From contig NZ_QXNY01000011.1 in the NCBI RefSeq assembly GCF_003572205.1, positions 1 through 64,000 of the forward strand: DNA of 64,000 bases. Reading direction: 5' to 3'. The translations under genes were made by a program, and so were the position numbers. Position 1 is the stretch's first letter. Every line of letters starts with the position of its first letter. The notes beneath the pieces are model-generated. The model saw only the letters and a program-made list of their open reading frames with translations. It made no database searches and was not told where the DNA came from. Origin of the DNA: Algihabitans albus. Its GTDB lineage: Bacteria > Pseudomonadota > Alphaproteobacteria > Kiloniellales > DSM-21159. Shown here piece after piece: positions 1 through 9,166 of the stretch.

Positions 1-34
1 CGACGTAGCCCGTCCCGATCACCGCTACGTGCAT
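1..34 (-). CDS. ugd: UDP-glucose 6-dehydrogenase, N-terminal fragment (cut by window edge)
   Basis: Reading leftwards from an ATG at 34, the eleven visible codons give MHVAVIGTGYV. This is the opening beta-strand and GxGxxG start of the NAD-binding Rossmann fold of UDP-glucose/GDP-mannose dehydrogenases. An AAAGGGG ribosome-binding site lies about nine bases upstream. The enzyme oxidises UDP-glucose to UDP-glucuronate, which fits uxs and galE a few kilobases away. A GDP-mannose dehydrogenase would begin in much the same way, so the substrate is inferred from the neighbours. The rest of the gene is outside the window. Confidence 0.7.
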   Translation of the reverse strand, partial: MHVAVIGTGYV

Positions 35-133
35 CGCTCAACCCCTTTCATAACCCCTGAAGACGGCATCTGCGCCGCCGTTTCGATCACTCAGACACCC
101 GCCGGGATCACCGCGCCTCGACGCTGCGACACT

Positions 134-1279
134 TCAGCGAAGCATCTGCCCGACCAGTCGAAAATTCTTGATCTGCCACGTCAGACGGGAGGCGCTGATC
201 GCCGAGGCCATGGTGCGGACCGGCGGCGGCGGCGTCTCGTCGAGTTTGCTTCTAATCGCTCCGGACAGATCACCGCACTTCGGGTGATCGAGAATCGTCT
301 GCCAGGCGCGCCGTTGATTCCACGTCAGGCGCGGCAAAGCGCGGATGCGCTCAAGCAGCCCGTCCTGCGGCAAGGTCCGAACCCCCTGCAGGTCGCCCGC
401 GACCTGCAGGGCCGCCATCGTCCGAACGCAGGTCTCGCAGTCGCCGCAATTGCTGCCAAGCCGATCGCTGCGCAGACAAACCTGCAGGTAGTCTCGCGCC
501 GGAGGATAGCTGCCGAGCGCGGCAATCTTGTCGATCCAACGCGCTGGGGAGTCGTCGCAGACGATCTCGACGGCACTGGACGACCAGCTCTCGGTCAGGA
601 TCGGATGAGATGCCCAGGGTAGAGTTCCACCGAACGCCGCCACGTCGCTTCCCGGAACCAGGACGTGACCGACCTGGCCGGCCAGGCACTGGGCCATCGC
701 GGCCAGCGTGGCACTGCGAGTGAACTCCCAGTTCACTGAGCGGAACAGACGGAGATCGCGAAGATTGGTTTCCATCTCGATGAGGAACTGCCCGGAGGTC
801 TCGGCCAATCGGCGCAGGTGCTCCAGATTGTCCTCCTCCGTGGCGCGATCCCGACGGGGGCTGTCCAAACCTGTCACGTAGATCAGCGCATCCAACTCCG
901 CGGTGCGCCGGCTCAAGGTGTAGAGCGACTCCAACCCATCGATGAAAAAGGCGGCACTGGCGCCAGCTCGCCTCGCCTCGCCACCATTGCCGCGTGCTTC
1001 GACCGTGCTGCCCGGCAAACGAAGGTGGCGTTCCGCGAAGGCGGCGACCTTCGGCACATTCTGCAGGAACAGCGGGTCGAGTTCGCCTTCGACCCGCAAG
1101 ACGGCGTTGTAGTGCAGAGCGACCAGATAGAAAGCTGCGACCAGAGCCTCGCTGCTCTCCGCCAGGGGTACGTTCGCCTTGACGTAGAGAGGCTCGCCGC
1201 AGATCTCCGCATCCAAACGGCTGCCACCGGCTTCCGAACTCACGCGTGGAGCGCCTATTTTGAGAGTCTTCACCAGCAT
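134..1279 (-). CDS. PP-loop-like (adenine nucleotide alpha hydrolase-type) protein of exopolysaccharide clusters, function unknown
   Basis: The product of about 381 residues has a glycine/serine loop (FIDGLESLYTL) at the place where related proteins carry FSGGVDS. It then has a YVTGLDSP strand, a TLPWASHPIL segment and a late cysteine motif NCGDCETCVRTM. This order resembles a family found in polysaccharide loci that is distantly like PP-loop ATP pyrophosphatases such as QueC. The loop departs from the canonical SGGxDS, so nucleotide hydrolysis is doubtful. The gene lies between ugd and the galE/uxs group. I chose the ATG at 1279; a TTG at 1288 is also in frame and neither has a clear ribosome-binding site. 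The reaction is unknown. Confidence 0.6.
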   Translation of the reverse strand: MLVKTLKIGAPRVSSEAGGSRLDAEICGEPLYVKANVPLAESSEALVAAFYLVALHYNAVLRVEGELDPLFLQNVPKVAAFAERHLRLPGSTVEARGNGGEARRAGASAAFFIDGLESLYTLSRRTAELDALIYVTGLDSPRRDRATEEDNLEHLRRLAETSGQFLIEMETNLRDLRLFRSVNWEFTRSATLAAMAQCLAGQVGHVLVPGSDVAAFGGTLPWASHPILTESWSSSAVEIVCDDSPARWIDKIAALGSYPPARDYLQVCLRSDRLGSNCGDCETCVRTMAALQVAGDLQGVRTLPQDGLLERIRALPRLTWNQRRAWQTILDHPKCGDLSGAIRSKLDETPPPPVRTMASAISASRLTWQIKNFRLVGQMLR

Positions 1280-1434
1280 GGCCGGCAAACTACAGGCAAC
1301 GGCCGGGACCGGAGGAAGCTGTCTTCGTGAAAAACGGGTGGCCTTGGAAGGCCGTCAAACGGTCACAAGCGGGGCACAGACGAGCGCCCGAGAGCGGGCG
1401 ACTTGGAATGGTGGCTGGGCGCCCTCTCCATGAC

Positions 1435-1473
1435 AGCTTCTAGGGCAGCTTCTAGGGCAGCTTCTAGGGCAGC
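1435..1473. repeat. Tandem 12-bp repeat, three copies plus three bases
   Basis: AGCTTCTAGGGC occurs at 1435-1446, 1447-1458 and 1459-1470 without mismatch and is followed by AGC. Each unit contains CTAG. Read on the minus strand, the third unit supplies the TAG stop of the possible small membrane protein at 1464-1679, so the array looks like repeated duplication of the end of that frame. Confidence 0.85.
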
Positions 1474-1679
1474 AAAAGGTAGAGGCAGAGTGCGATCGGA
1501 AGCCAGGAGGCCGCGCCTAAAATCCCCCAAACGACGATCGGCGGATGCCACGGCGCGACGTCGCCCGCCTGCCCATCGCCTACCCTCCTATCAGCGCCCT
1601 TCGACAGCTCGTCTGCGCGCGGTCGCCCGCCCCATCGCACGTCCGGCTCGGCAGCAATCCGCCCCACCCCTGCCTGCAT
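1464..1679 (-). CDS. Possible small single-pass membrane protein
   Basis: This open frame of 71 codons begins at an ATG at 1679 preceded by AAGGGGGA with seven bases of spacing. It ends in a strongly hydrophobic C-terminus of about 22 residues (WGILGAASWLP then IALCLYLLLP), which would form one transmembrane helix. The first 45 residues are polar and arginine-rich. I recognise no family. The frame lies between the PP-loop-like gene and galE, and its stop codon falls in the tandem 12-bp repeat. In DNA this GC-rich a chance open frame of this size is quite possible. Only the ribosome-binding site and the clean hydrophobic end argue for it. Confidence 0.3.
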   Translation of the reverse strand: MQAGVGRIAAEPDVRWGGRPRADELSKGADRRVGDGQAGDVAPWHPPIVVWGILGAASWLPIALCLYLLLP

Positions 1680-1807
1680 AACTTTATCCCCCTTACGCGC
1701 CCCTCGGCGCCACAGCCTTCGCTCAGCTTGGCCTCGCAAGCTTTGCCATAGGGTTAAGTCTCGCGGGGCAAAGACCGTCCCGACATCGCGAACAAGGGAC
1801 ACCCGCA

Positions 1808-2800
1808 ATGGCAAATCTCTCGGAACGACCACGCGTGCTGGTCACTGGCGGCGCCGGCTATGTCGGAAGCCACGTCTGCAAAGCCCTCGCAGCCGCCGGC
1901 TTTCTGCCAGTCGTTTTCGACAATCTCTCGCGCGGTCATCGCAGCGCCGTGCGCTGGGGGCCTCTGGAAGTCGGCGATATCCGCGATCCGTCAGCACTTG
2001 GGCGGGCCTTGTCGCGCCACCGGCCGGTCGGCGCCCTGCACTTCGCCGCCTTCGCCTACGTCGGTGAATCAGTTGAGGACCCGCTGTCCTACTACGACAA
2101 CAACGTGGTCGGCACCTTGACGCTGCTGAATGCGCTCAAGCTGTTCCAGGTGGAGGCGATGGTCTTCTCGAGCACCTGCGCGATCTTCGGCCAACCTGGA
2201 GCGCCGGTCATATCGGAGGATCTACCCAAAAACCCGATCAACCCTTATGGCCGTACCAAGCTGATGATCGAGTCGGCGCTGACCGACGCGGGCGAGGCCG
2301 GCGATCTGCGGTGGGTGGCCCTGCGCTACTTCAACGCCGCGGGATCCGACCCGGACCTGGAGATCGGCGAGGATCATGATCCGGAACCCCATCTGATTCC
2401 CCGCGTTCTGATGGCCGCCCGCGGCCGGGTCGGCGCTCTGGACATCTTCGGCACGGACTATCCGACGCCGGACGGGACCTGCCTGCGCGACTACGTCCAT
2501 GTTTGCGATCTGGCCGACGCCCATGTCGCCGCCCTCAACCGCTTGCTGGACGGCGGTGCATCGGGGGTGTTCAACCTCGGCGCCGAGCGCGCCAATTCGG
2601 TTCTGGATGTCGTTGCCGCCGCGGAACGTGTGACGGGCCTGGGCGTGCCGGTCCGCAAGGCGGACCGCCGGCCCGGCGATCCGCCGAAGCTCGTAGCCGA
2701 TTCGGCGCGAGCGCGCTCCGAACTCGACTTCCGGCCCCGCTTCTCGGCGATCGAGGAGATGGTCGAGCACGCCTGGCGCTGGCAGTGCGCGAAGGCTTAG
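1808..2800 (+). CDS. galE: UDP-glucose 4-epimerase
   Basis: GalE interconverts UDP-glucose and UDP-galactose in the cytoplasm and supplies galactose for the polysaccharide made by this locus. The 330-residue protein is of normal family length. It has the NAD-binding TGGAGYVG at residues 13-20, the catalytic pair Tyr147 and Lys151 in YGRTK, the preceding SST segment at 121-123, and the sugar-binding RYFNAAGSDP stretch. An AAGGGA ribosome-binding site precedes the ATG. It is transcribed alone towards uxs, and a strong hairpin separates the two. Epimerisation of other UDP-sugars cannot be excluded from sequence alone. Confidence 0.93.
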   Translation: MANLSERPRVLVTGGAGYVGSHVCKALAAAGFLPVVFDNLSRGHRSAVRWGPLEVGDIRDPSALGRALSRHRPVGALHFAAFAYVGESVEDPLSYYDNNVVGTLTLLNALKLFQVEAMVFSSTCAIFGQPGAPVISEDLPKNPINPYGRTKLMIESALTDAGEAGDLRWVALRYFNAAGSDPDLEIGEDHDPEPHLIPRVLMAARGRVGALDIFGTDYPTPDGTCLRDYVHVCDLADAHVAALNRLLDGGASGVFNLGAERANSVLDVVAAAERVTGLGVPVRKADRRPGDPPKLVADSARARSELDFRPRFSAIEEMVEHAWRWQCAKA

Positions 2801-2809
2801 AGACCGTCC

Positions 2810-2849
2810 AAAAAAGGCGAAGCGCGATGAGGCGACCTCATCGCGCTTC
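2810..2849 (-). terminator. Rho-independent terminator for uxs, perhaps bidirectional
   Basis: A perfect 14-bp stem (2819-2832 with 2836-2849) closes on a CGA loop. On the minus strand it is followed three bases later by six T (the A-run at 2810-2815), the classic arrangement for ending leftward transcription from uxs. On the plus strand the same stem lies 19 bases after the galE stop but lacks a T-run, so any action on galE would be weaker. Confidence 0.8.
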
Positions 2850-2932
2850 CTGAAATCTCTGGAAACTGCCTCGGCGGGCTGTCCTAGAGGGCGTTACGCC
2901 TGAGCGGCAGTCGATCCCGCAGAAACCCGGCC

Positions 2933-3925
2933 CTACTCCGCGACTTCCGCGATGGTCTGGGCTTCGGAAAGCTCGAAGGCGAGCAGCTCACGGAAGTAGG
3001 CAACGGTTGAGTCCAACCCGGTCTCCAATTCAATCGTCGGATTCCAGCCAAGGGCCTTTTTGGCCAGGGTGATGTCCGGCTGCCGCTGGAGGGGGTCGTC
3101 TTGCGGCAAGGGGCGCAGCACGACCTGGCTGCGCGAACCGGTCAGGTCGATGACCCGTTGAGCCAGCTCGAGAATCGTCATCTCCCTGGGATTTCCAATA
3201 TTTACGGGCCCCGTCACCTCGTCGGGCGCGTTCATGAGACGGACCAGCCCGTCCACCAGGTCGTCGACGTAACAGAAGGAGCGGGTCTGCGAACCGTCAC
3301 CGTAGACGGTGATGTTCTGGCCCTTCAGGGCCTGGACGATGAAATTCGAGACCACCCGACCATCGTTCGGCAGCATGCGCGGACCGTAGGTGTTGAAGAT
3401 TCGGGCTACCCGGATATTGAGATTGTGTTGCCGGTAGTAGTCGAAGAACAGCGTCTCCGCGCAGCGCTTACCTTCGTCATAGCAAGCGCGCGGACCGACA
3501 GGATTGACGCTGCCGCGATAGCTCTCCGGCTGCGGATGAAGCTGCGGATCGCCGTAAACCTCTGAGGTCGAGGCCTGCAGAATCTTGGCTTTCACACGCT
3601 TCGCCAGACCCAGCATGTTAATCGCCCCATGCACGCTGGTCTTCGTGGTCTGCACCGGGTCGAACTGGTAGTGAATCGGCGAGGCCGGACAGGCGAGGTT
3701 GTAGATCTCGTCGACCTCGACGTAGAGGGGAAAGGTGACATCGTGTCGGAGCATTTCGAAGTAGGGCTCCGACATCAGATGAGCGATATTTTCTCGGCGT
3801 CCCGTGAAGAAGTTGTCGACGCAGAGCACCTCGCAGCCATCGGCGAGGAGCCGTTCGCAGAGATGCGAGCCCAGGAAGCCAGCGCCTCCCGTGACGAGAA
3901 CGCGTTTGCGCAGCGCAACCGGCAT
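2933..3925 (-). CDS. uxs: UDP-glucuronate decarboxylase (UDP-xylose synthase)
   Basis: This enzyme decarboxylates UDP-glucuronate to UDP-xylose using bound NAD. The 330-residue product has [10 protein letters not shown] at 12-21, Thr120 in the [11 protein letters not shown] segment, and the hallmark [11 protein letters not shown] with catalytic Tyr149 and Lys153. That last motif separates UXS from GalE-type epimerases. I placed the start at 3925 because an AAGGAA ribosome-binding site lies just upstream and the family fold begins at once. A longer open frame to 4093 adds residues unlike the family. Together with ugd it predicts glucuronic acid and/or xylose in the polymer. It lies downstream of the initiating transferase on the same strand. 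Confidence 0.92.
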   Translation of the reverse strand: MPVALRKRVLVTGGAGFLGSHLCERLLADGCEVLCVDNFFTGRRENIAHLMSEPYFEMLRHDVTFPLYVEVDEIYNLACPASPIHYQFDPVQTTKTSVHGAINMLGLAKRVKAKILQASTSEVYGDPQLHPQPESYRGSVNPVGPRACYDEGKRCAETLFFDYYRQHNLNIRVARIFNTYGPRMLPNDGRVVSNFIVQALKGQNITVYGDGSQTRSFCYVDDLVDGLVRLMNAPDEVTGPVNIGNPREMTILELAQRVIDLTGSRSQVVLRPLPQDDPLQRQPDITLAKKALGWNPTIELETGLDSTVAYFRELLAFELSEAQTIAEVAE

Positions 3926-3998
3926 GCCTTGGTTCCTTTCTTCTCTATCTTGGGATGCCGCCAGAAACGCGACATCGAGGATGCAGGAACCCGAGGTT

Positions 3999-4017
3999 CG
4001 CCCGGCTCGACCGGGCG
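3999..4017. other. Short hairpin between the initiating transferase and uxs
   Basis: CGCCCGG (3999-4005) and CCGGGCG (4011-4017) form a 7-bp GC-only stem with a five-base loop in the 101-base gap between the two minus-strand genes. No T-run follows on either strand, so it is not a simple terminator. It could reduce read-through or protect an mRNA end. Confidence 0.4.
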
Positions 4018-4026
4018 ATCCCCGGG

Positions 4027-5472
4027 CTAGACGGCGTTCTCCGCCTCCACCACCTTGAAGACGGTTCGGGCGAGAATTTTGATATCGAGCCAAAGCGACC
4101 AGGTCTCGATGTACTGAAGGTCGGCGGCGACCCTGTCGATCAGCTTCTGTTCGGTGTCGGTTTGCCCGCGCAGACCGCTGACTTGGGCCAGTCCGGTGAT
4201 GCCAGGCGGCACGCGATAGCGCGCGTAGAAGTCTTCGACGACCTGGTCGTAGAGCCGCTCCCCGGCCTTCGCCTGAAGCGGATGCGGTCGGGGGCCCACC
4301 ATCGACATCTCGCCGCGCAGCACGTTGATCAGCTGCGGCAGCTCGTCGAGGCTGAATTTGCGGATGATCCGGCCGACGCGGGTGATACGCGAATCGCCGG
4401 GCATCGTCAGGCGGCTGCCCTGCTGATCGCTGTCTTCATGACGCATGCTGCGGAACTTCAGGACACCGATCAGCCTGCCACCGTAGCCATAGCGTCGCTG
4501 CACGAAGAAGAGCGGACCCGGGCTCTCGAGCTTGACGGCCAGCGCGATGACGGCGAAGAGCGGCGCGGTCAAGAGCAACAGGCCGCCCGCGACGACAATA
4601 TCCTCGATCCGTTTCAGCATCATCTGCGCGTCGTCGAGAGGCCGGCGCGCCAACTCCACCATGCCTGTGCCTTCGAAACGCAGCAGCCGGGCGTCGCCGA
4701 ATCGCTCCAAACCTTCCAGGTTCAGAAGAATATCGACGGGAAGCTGCCGCAGTTCGCGCAGCCCCTCAGACAGACGGTCGACCTTATCGAGCGGTGCCGA
4801 GACGATGACGCTGTCCACCAAATCCGAGCGACAGGCCGTCAGCAGCGCGTCCAGACCGCCTTCCCGGAATTCCTCGCGGAGCCCAGTCCCGTGGGGTGCA
4901 TCGTCGTAGATGCCAACCACCTGCGGTCCGTGCCGACCCAGCCCACTCCAACGGCGGATCAGGTCTCGCCCGCCAGATCCCGCGCCGAAGATAGCGACAC
5001 GTTTGCGCAGCCGCCCCGCATCGGCCAGACGCTTCAATCGCCGTGCGAACAGCAGACGCGATCCGACCAGGTAGACGGCGCCAGCCGCGAAGAAGAGCGC
5101 CGCCCAGAGGCGTGAGAACTGCTCGCCGAGCTGCAGGCCGAAGCTGAGCACGATCAGCACCACCACGGACAGACTCCAGGCTGCCAGCGCGCTCCGGACC
5201 AGGACCGCGAAAGAGGGCTCTCGTTTCGAGGCGACGGCTTGCTGAATGACAAACTGAAGCGCGGCGGCAAGCAGCGCGACAAAGAGATAACTTTCGCGCG
5301 CTTCGACACCCAGGCGCTGCTCGACGACGACGAAATAGAGCAGACCGCCGAGGCCGAAGATCACGGGCAGGTCGAACGTGCGCAGGACACGATGGCTGAG
5401 ATCGGGATTGACCCGAGCCAATCCCGCACGCGATCTGCCTTCGGTCCACTCGATCGAGGCCGGCATCGGCAT
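4027..5472 (-). CDS. Undecaprenyl-phosphate hexose-1-phosphate transferase (WcaJ/WbaP-type initiating enzyme)
   Basis: This inner-membrane enzyme moves a sugar-1-phosphate, usually glucose- or galactose-1-phosphate, from UDP-sugar to undecaprenyl phosphate, the first step of the repeat unit. Of 481 residues, the first 140 hold several hydrophobic helices. A Rossmann-like domain follows ([17 protein letters not shown]). The C-terminal catalytic domain starts near residue 285 with [15 protein letters not shown] and contains [28 protein letters not shown] and MSMVGPRPH. This three-part layout is that of full-length PHPT enzymes. The gene is divergent from wzx across an AT-rich 443-base gap. The sugar cannot be read from sequence. 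Confidence 0.9.
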   Translation of the reverse strand: MPMPASIEWTEGRSRAGLARVNPDLSHRVLRTFDLPVIFGLGGLLYFVVVEQRLGVEARESYLFVALLAAALQFVIQQAVASKREPSFAVLVRSALAAWSLSVVVLIVLSFGLQLGEQFSRLWAALFFAAGAVYLVGSRLLFARRLKRLADAGRLRKRVAIFGAGSGGRDLIRRWSGLGRHGPQVVGIYDDAPHGTGLREEFREGGLDALLTACRSDLVDSVIVSAPLDKVDRLSEGLRELRQLPVDILLNLEGLERFGDARLLRFEGTGMVELARRPLDDAQMMLKRIEDIVVAGGLLLLTAPLFAVIALAVKLESPGPLFFVQRRYGYGGRLIGVLKFRSMRHEDSDQQGSRLTMPGDSRITRVGRIIRKFSLDELPQLINVLRGEMSMVGPRPHPLQAKAGERLYDQVVEDFYARYRVPPGITGLAQVSGLRGQTDTEQKLIDRVAADLQYIETWSLWLDIKILARTVFKVVEAENAV

Positions 5473-5915
5473 GCCCCCTTTTTCAATGCTGCTGTCGCCG
5501 CGAGAAAATTCCGCAGCAGTTCCTTATGTCGCGGTGCAGCATCTTGAGGTGCTGGTGACAAATCAACCTCAACAAAAATAATGTTCTGCGCTCACCTTTG
5601 TTTTTTACAGGTTGTGATTTAGAGCTATATTTGCATCACACGACTTTAATCAAATTGTCCTCACAGCATCCTTGAGTCATCTCAAATAAATCACACCGAC
5701 CTAGGGGCAGCGTCACGGATGTTTCGCGGGGTCGACAGGCCGGCTGCAGAGCCGGATAACCCTTGGTGCCGTCGCCAAGTCGATTTCAGCTAGGATCGAC
5801 CGTCTCTTTGACGTGGTTGACGCGCGGTGGCGGACGAAGCGGAAGCAAAATCGCTTCTGTTCAGAGTCCTCCTCGCTTTCGAGGCGGAATATAGCGGGCG
5901 GGAAGGCAAGGGGTC
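5473..5915. promoter_or_regulatory. AT-rich divergent control region between initiating transferase and wzx
   Basis: The 443 bases between these divergent genes hold no convincing gene. About 5565-5705 is markedly richer in A and T than the surrounding DNA and includes TTGTTTTTTACAGG and repeated short A/T blocks. This is the likely promoter region for both export and initiation genes. I could not assign -35/-10 pairs or a named operator with confidence. Confidence 0.45.
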
Positions 5916-7400
5916 TTGCAGTTCACACGCAGACTCGTGACGGGAACCTTGTGGTCGAGTGCCGAGACGTTGGTTCGTCAGGCGCTGAGCCTGACGGTTT
6001 TCGTGATGATCGCACGGCAGGTCGGAGCGGAAGCGATCGGCACCGTGGTTCTTGCCATGGCCCTGATCTCGGTCTTCGAGGCCGCCGTGTCCGACGGCGC
6101 TGTGGAGCGTCTCGTGCAGCGCCACGAGATCGAGCCACTGCATTTGGATAGCGCCTTCTGGGCCGTCACGATCCTGTCACTGGTTCTCGCAGGGACATTA
6201 GTGGCGATCGCTCCGGCCTTCGCGAGCCTGTTCGAGGCGGCCGAACTGTCACCGGTTCTGCAAGCTCTGGCGCTCTACCTGCCGCTGACAGCCCTGGCCG
6301 CCGTGCCGACCGCGCGCCTGAAGCGGGAGCTCCGCTTTCGCCCCTTCGCCGTGCGGGCGCTCGTCTCGCTAGCCACCGGCGGCGGCATCGGCCTCTGGCT
6401 CGCTTTCGATGGGCAGGGCGTCTGGGCCTTGGTGGCCATGCATCTAACGACGGCTGCTACGGTGCTGCTTTGCATGTGGATTGCCGCCGGATGGCGCCCT
6501 AGGTTCCGGATTTCGCGCCAACATCTGCGCGACCTCGCAGGCTACGGCGCCTTCAGCACCGGCAGCCGTCTGGTCATCATCGCGGACCAGCGGATCGCGC
6601 CCATCGTCATCGGGCTCTTCCTGGGTGTTGCGGAAGTCGGCTTCTTCGCCATGGCCCGTCGTGTCCTCGAGATGCTGATCCAGCTTCTGCTGGCGCCGGT
6701 CAACCAGGTCGCCTTACCCGCCTTTGCGCGCCTGCAGGCCGAGCCTTCTCGGATCAAGGCACTGTTGAATTTTCTCGAGCGTGCGATTGCCCTGACGAGC
6801 TTCCCGGCGCTTCTGGGCCTGGCGGCGATCGCACCCCTGGCTGTCGAACTGATCCTTGGGCCGGATTGGCTCCCGATGGTGCCCGCCCTTCAGATTCTCT
6901 GTCTCGCCGGCCTGCCGATGGCGGTCGAGTTCAACACACCCGTGTTGGCGCGCGCACTCGGTCGACCGGACCTGGTGTTGTATCAAGCGCTGATCTTCTT
7001 CGGCTCAGGCGTGATCCTCTTCCCACTCGCAGCCACCGAGTCGATCACGCTGGTCGCGGTCGCCATGCTGGCACGCCAGCTCTTCCTGGTCTGGCCGCTC
7101 CGGATCCTTCTGGTTCGCCATCTCACGGGACAGGGATTTCTGGCCCGCTATCTCCCGCTCGTTGGGATCCTCTGCTGTGCAGCGGCCATGGCGGGCGCGG
7201 TCCTTCTCGCGCTTGCCTGGGCACCGACCCAGGCTTCGGTCCTACAACTCACCGCTGCTGCCATCCCGGTGGGAGTTCTCGCCTTCGTCGCCTTCCTACT
7301 CTTGTTCGCCCGCGATCCAGTGGTAGGCTTGTTCCATGAAGCTCGACAGCGACTGAGCGCCACGCAGGCAGCCGCGGCCTCGATTGGGAGTCGGAAATGA
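5916..7400 (+). CDS. wzx: Wzx-type lipid-linked oligosaccharide flippase (MOP superfamily)
   Basis: The 494-residue, very hydrophobic protein has about 12-14 predicted membrane segments. Its N-terminal RRLVTGTLWSS...VRQALSL pattern and later YGAFSTGSRLVIIADQRI segment are typical of PST-family flippases. It should move the undecaprenyl-linked repeat unit across the inner membrane. The start is TTG at 5916 behind a GGAAGGCAAGGGG stretch. The 3' end overlaps the next gene by ATGA, so flippase, export lipoprotein and outer-membrane barrel form one plus-strand unit. Specificity is unknown. Confidence 0.85.
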   Translation: MQFTRRLVTGTLWSSAETLVRQALSLTVFVMIARQVGAEAIGTVVLAMALISVFEAAVSDGAVERLVQRHEIEPLHLDSAFWAVTILSLVLAGTLVAIAPAFASLFEAAELSPVLQALALYLPLTALAAVPTARLKRELRFRPFAVRALVSLATGGGIGLWLAFDGQGVWALVAMHLTTAATVLLCMWIAAGWRPRFRISRQHLRDLAGYGAFSTGSRLVIIADQRIAPIVIGLFLGVAEVGFFAMARRVLEMLIQLLLAPVNQVALPAFARLQAEPSRIKALLNFLERAIALTSFPALLGLAAIAPLAVELILGPDWLPMVPALQILCLAGLPMAVEFNTPVLARALGRPDLVLYQALIFFGSGVILFPLAATESITLVAVAMLARQLFLVWPLRILLVRHLTGQGFLARYLPLVGILCCAAAMAGAVLLALAWAPTQASVLQLTAAAIPVGVLAFVAFLLLFARDPVVGLFHEARQRLSATQAAAASIGSRK

Positions 7401-7963
7401 AACGCCTTACCTTGCTCGCCTTGAAGCTTTTTCTTGTCGTTACCCTGGTATCTTGCGGAGGCGTGAGCGACCTTCCGCCAATCGAGAACGAACGCCAGTT
7501 CGGCGAGTATCTGCTCGGTCCGGGCGACGAGATCCGGGTGACGGTTTTCGGACAACCGGAACTGACCGGCTCCTACCTCGTGTCGGACTCCGGACAGGTG
7601 GCCGTGCCCCTGATCGCGGGCATCGAGGCGAGCGGTGTGACGGCCGACAACCTGGCGGAACGGATCGCCGAGGAACTGCGCAGCGCGGAGGTCGTGCTGG
7701 AACCCTCGGTGAGTGTCGAGGTTCGGACTTACCGTCCCTTCTTCATCCTCGGCGAGGTCGCCGGCCCCGGCCGCTATCCCTACGAGAGCGATATGACGGT
7801 CCTGACAGCCGTGGCGATCGCCGGTGGCTTCACCGACCGCGGACGTCGCGACCTGTTCGAGATTACGCGGGCGAGAGACGGCACCACCCTGCAAGGCCAG
7901 GCCGGACCGGAGGTCCGAATCCAACCGGGCGACGTGATCCGTGTCCTGGAGCGATACTTCTAA
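7397..7963 (+). CDS. wza: Short Wza-type polysaccharide export lipoprotein (OPX family)
   Basis: At 188 residues this protein is about half the length of E. coli Wza. It has a lipoprotein signal with lipobox LVSC and Cys20, then a Poly_export domain (GPGDEIRVTVFGQPELTG and following, about 42-120) and one SLBB-like domain (FFILGEVAGPGRYPYES on). It ends at VIRVLERYF and lacks the second SLBB repeat and the C-terminal amphipathic helix that forms the outer-membrane pore in Wza. The next gene encodes a beta-barrel, which suggests a periplasmic OPX ring working with a separate porin. It is translationally coupled to wzx. Confidence 0.88.
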   Translation: MKRLTLLALKLFLVVTLVSCGGVSDLPPIENERQFGEYLLGPGDEIRVTVFGQPELTGSYLVSDSGQVAVPLIAGIEASGVTADNLAERIAEELRSAEVVLEPSVSVEVRTYRPFFILGEVAGPGRYPYESDMTVLTAVAIAGGFTDRGRRDLFEITRARDGTTLQGQAGPEVRIQPGDVIRVLERYF

Positions 7964-7978
7964 AGGCGGCCGGTAAGC

Positions 7979-9163
7979 ATGCGGGGTTCGGCCCTCCTCT
8001 GCGTCGTCTGTTTGGTGACAGCCGCCGTGCCCTTGGCCGTCCAGGCACAGGAGGCCGGCGGCGCGTTGCAATTCGGTCCCACGACGGTGCGGCCGACGCT
8101 CGGCTTCGGTGTACTTGCGAACGACAACGTTAGAGCCAGCGAAAACGATGCCGCCGGCGACATTGCGGCGATCACCCAACCGGCCCTGCAGCTCAATATC
8201 GACGGCCGAGACTTCGACTGGTCTCTGCTGGGATCGGCGCGCTTCGACCGCTATGCCACGGAGACAGACGAGAACGAGGAGACTTATCGCGCCTCGACGG
8301 CGTTGGACTATACGGCCACCAACGATCTCGATTTCAACGGACGGCTGGACTTCACACGGGCCAGCGAAGATCGGACCGATGCCGATACGGATGATGGAGC
8401 GCAACGCTTCGTCTTCAACGACTTCGGCGTCAACGCCGGTGCCCGTTGGCGCTTGAATCGGATCAGTCTGGCGCCGAACGGTGGAATCACGCGGCGCGAC
8501 TTCGACGACGAGATTCGGGCGGATCGTGAATTCACACGCTACGACGGCAATTTAAGAGTCGGTTTCCGGGTCTCTCCCGCATTCAGCACGTTCCTGCAGC
8601 CCGGGGTGACCTGGCGAGACTTCGACGATCCAGATGGCGGCGGTCTCGATCAGGATTCCCTCACTCATCGAGGCCTCGTCGGCAGCAGTTTCGAGTTGGG
8701 CAACCTGATCGAAGCCGAGTTCGCCATCGGCCTGTTCCAGGAAGACTTCGCCGATTCCGACCGCGAGGACTTCACCGGCCTTCAGCTGAACGGCAGCCTC
8801 ACCTGGAACGTCACCCCCCTGACCGACGTGATCTTCACTATCGATCGCCGCGAAGAGACGAGTTTCGTCGAGGAAGGCAACGAGCAGGCGGACTCGCGCA
8901 TCCGCACCGAAGCGCGCTTCGGGGTGGAACATGCGCTGACCAACCGCACGACGCTGGATGCAGATTTGCGACTGCGCCTTGACGACTATCAGGGTCTCCA
9001 GCGCTCGGACACCCGCTTCACGATCGGCTTGGGGGCCAGCTATCGCCTGAACCGCTGGGTCGCGCTCACCGGCAGCTATCAGTTCGATCGGCGCACGTCC
9101 GACGCGGACGATGCGGGCTTTATCCGAAACAGTCTGTTCGTCGGCCTGCGCAGCGGGCTGTAG
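7979..9163 (+). CDS. Outer-membrane beta-barrel protein, likely polysaccharide export partner
   Basis: The 394-residue protein has a cleavable signal peptide (hydrophobic 4-22, cut near VQAQEA). It then has alternating polar and hydrophobic strands rich in Asp, Arg, Thr and aromatic residues through to the end. Repeating patterns such as LDFNGRLDFTR, VGFRVSPAFST and LTGSYQFDRRTSD look like antiparallel barrel strands. Short Asp-rich turns (DDPDGGGLDQD) resemble extracellular loops. The C-terminus FVGLRSGL ends in leucine instead of phenylalanine. The family resembles outer-membrane barrel proteins found beside OPX genes. It lies 15 bases after the short Wza-like gene, so a role as secretion pore is inferred. 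Confidence 0.75.
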   Translation: MRGSALLCVVCLVTAAVPLAVQAQEAGGALQFGPTTVRPTLGFGVLANDNVRASENDAAGDIAAITQPALQLNIDGRDFDWSLLGSARFDRYATETDENEETYRASTALDYTATNDLDFNGRLDFTRASEDRTDADTDDGAQRFVFNDFGVNAGARWRLNRISLAPNGGITRRDFDDEIRADREFTRYDGNLRVGFRVSPAFSTFLQPGVTWRDFDDPDGGGLDQDSLTHRGLVGSSFELGNLIEAEFAIGLFQEDFADSDREDFTGLQLNGSLTWNVTPLTDVIFTIDRREETSFVEEGNEQADSRIRTEARFGVEHALTNRTTLDADLRLRLDDYQGLQRSDTRFTIGLGASYRLNRWVALTGSYQFDRRTSDADDAGFIRNSLFVGLRSGL

Positions 9164-9166
9164 GGC

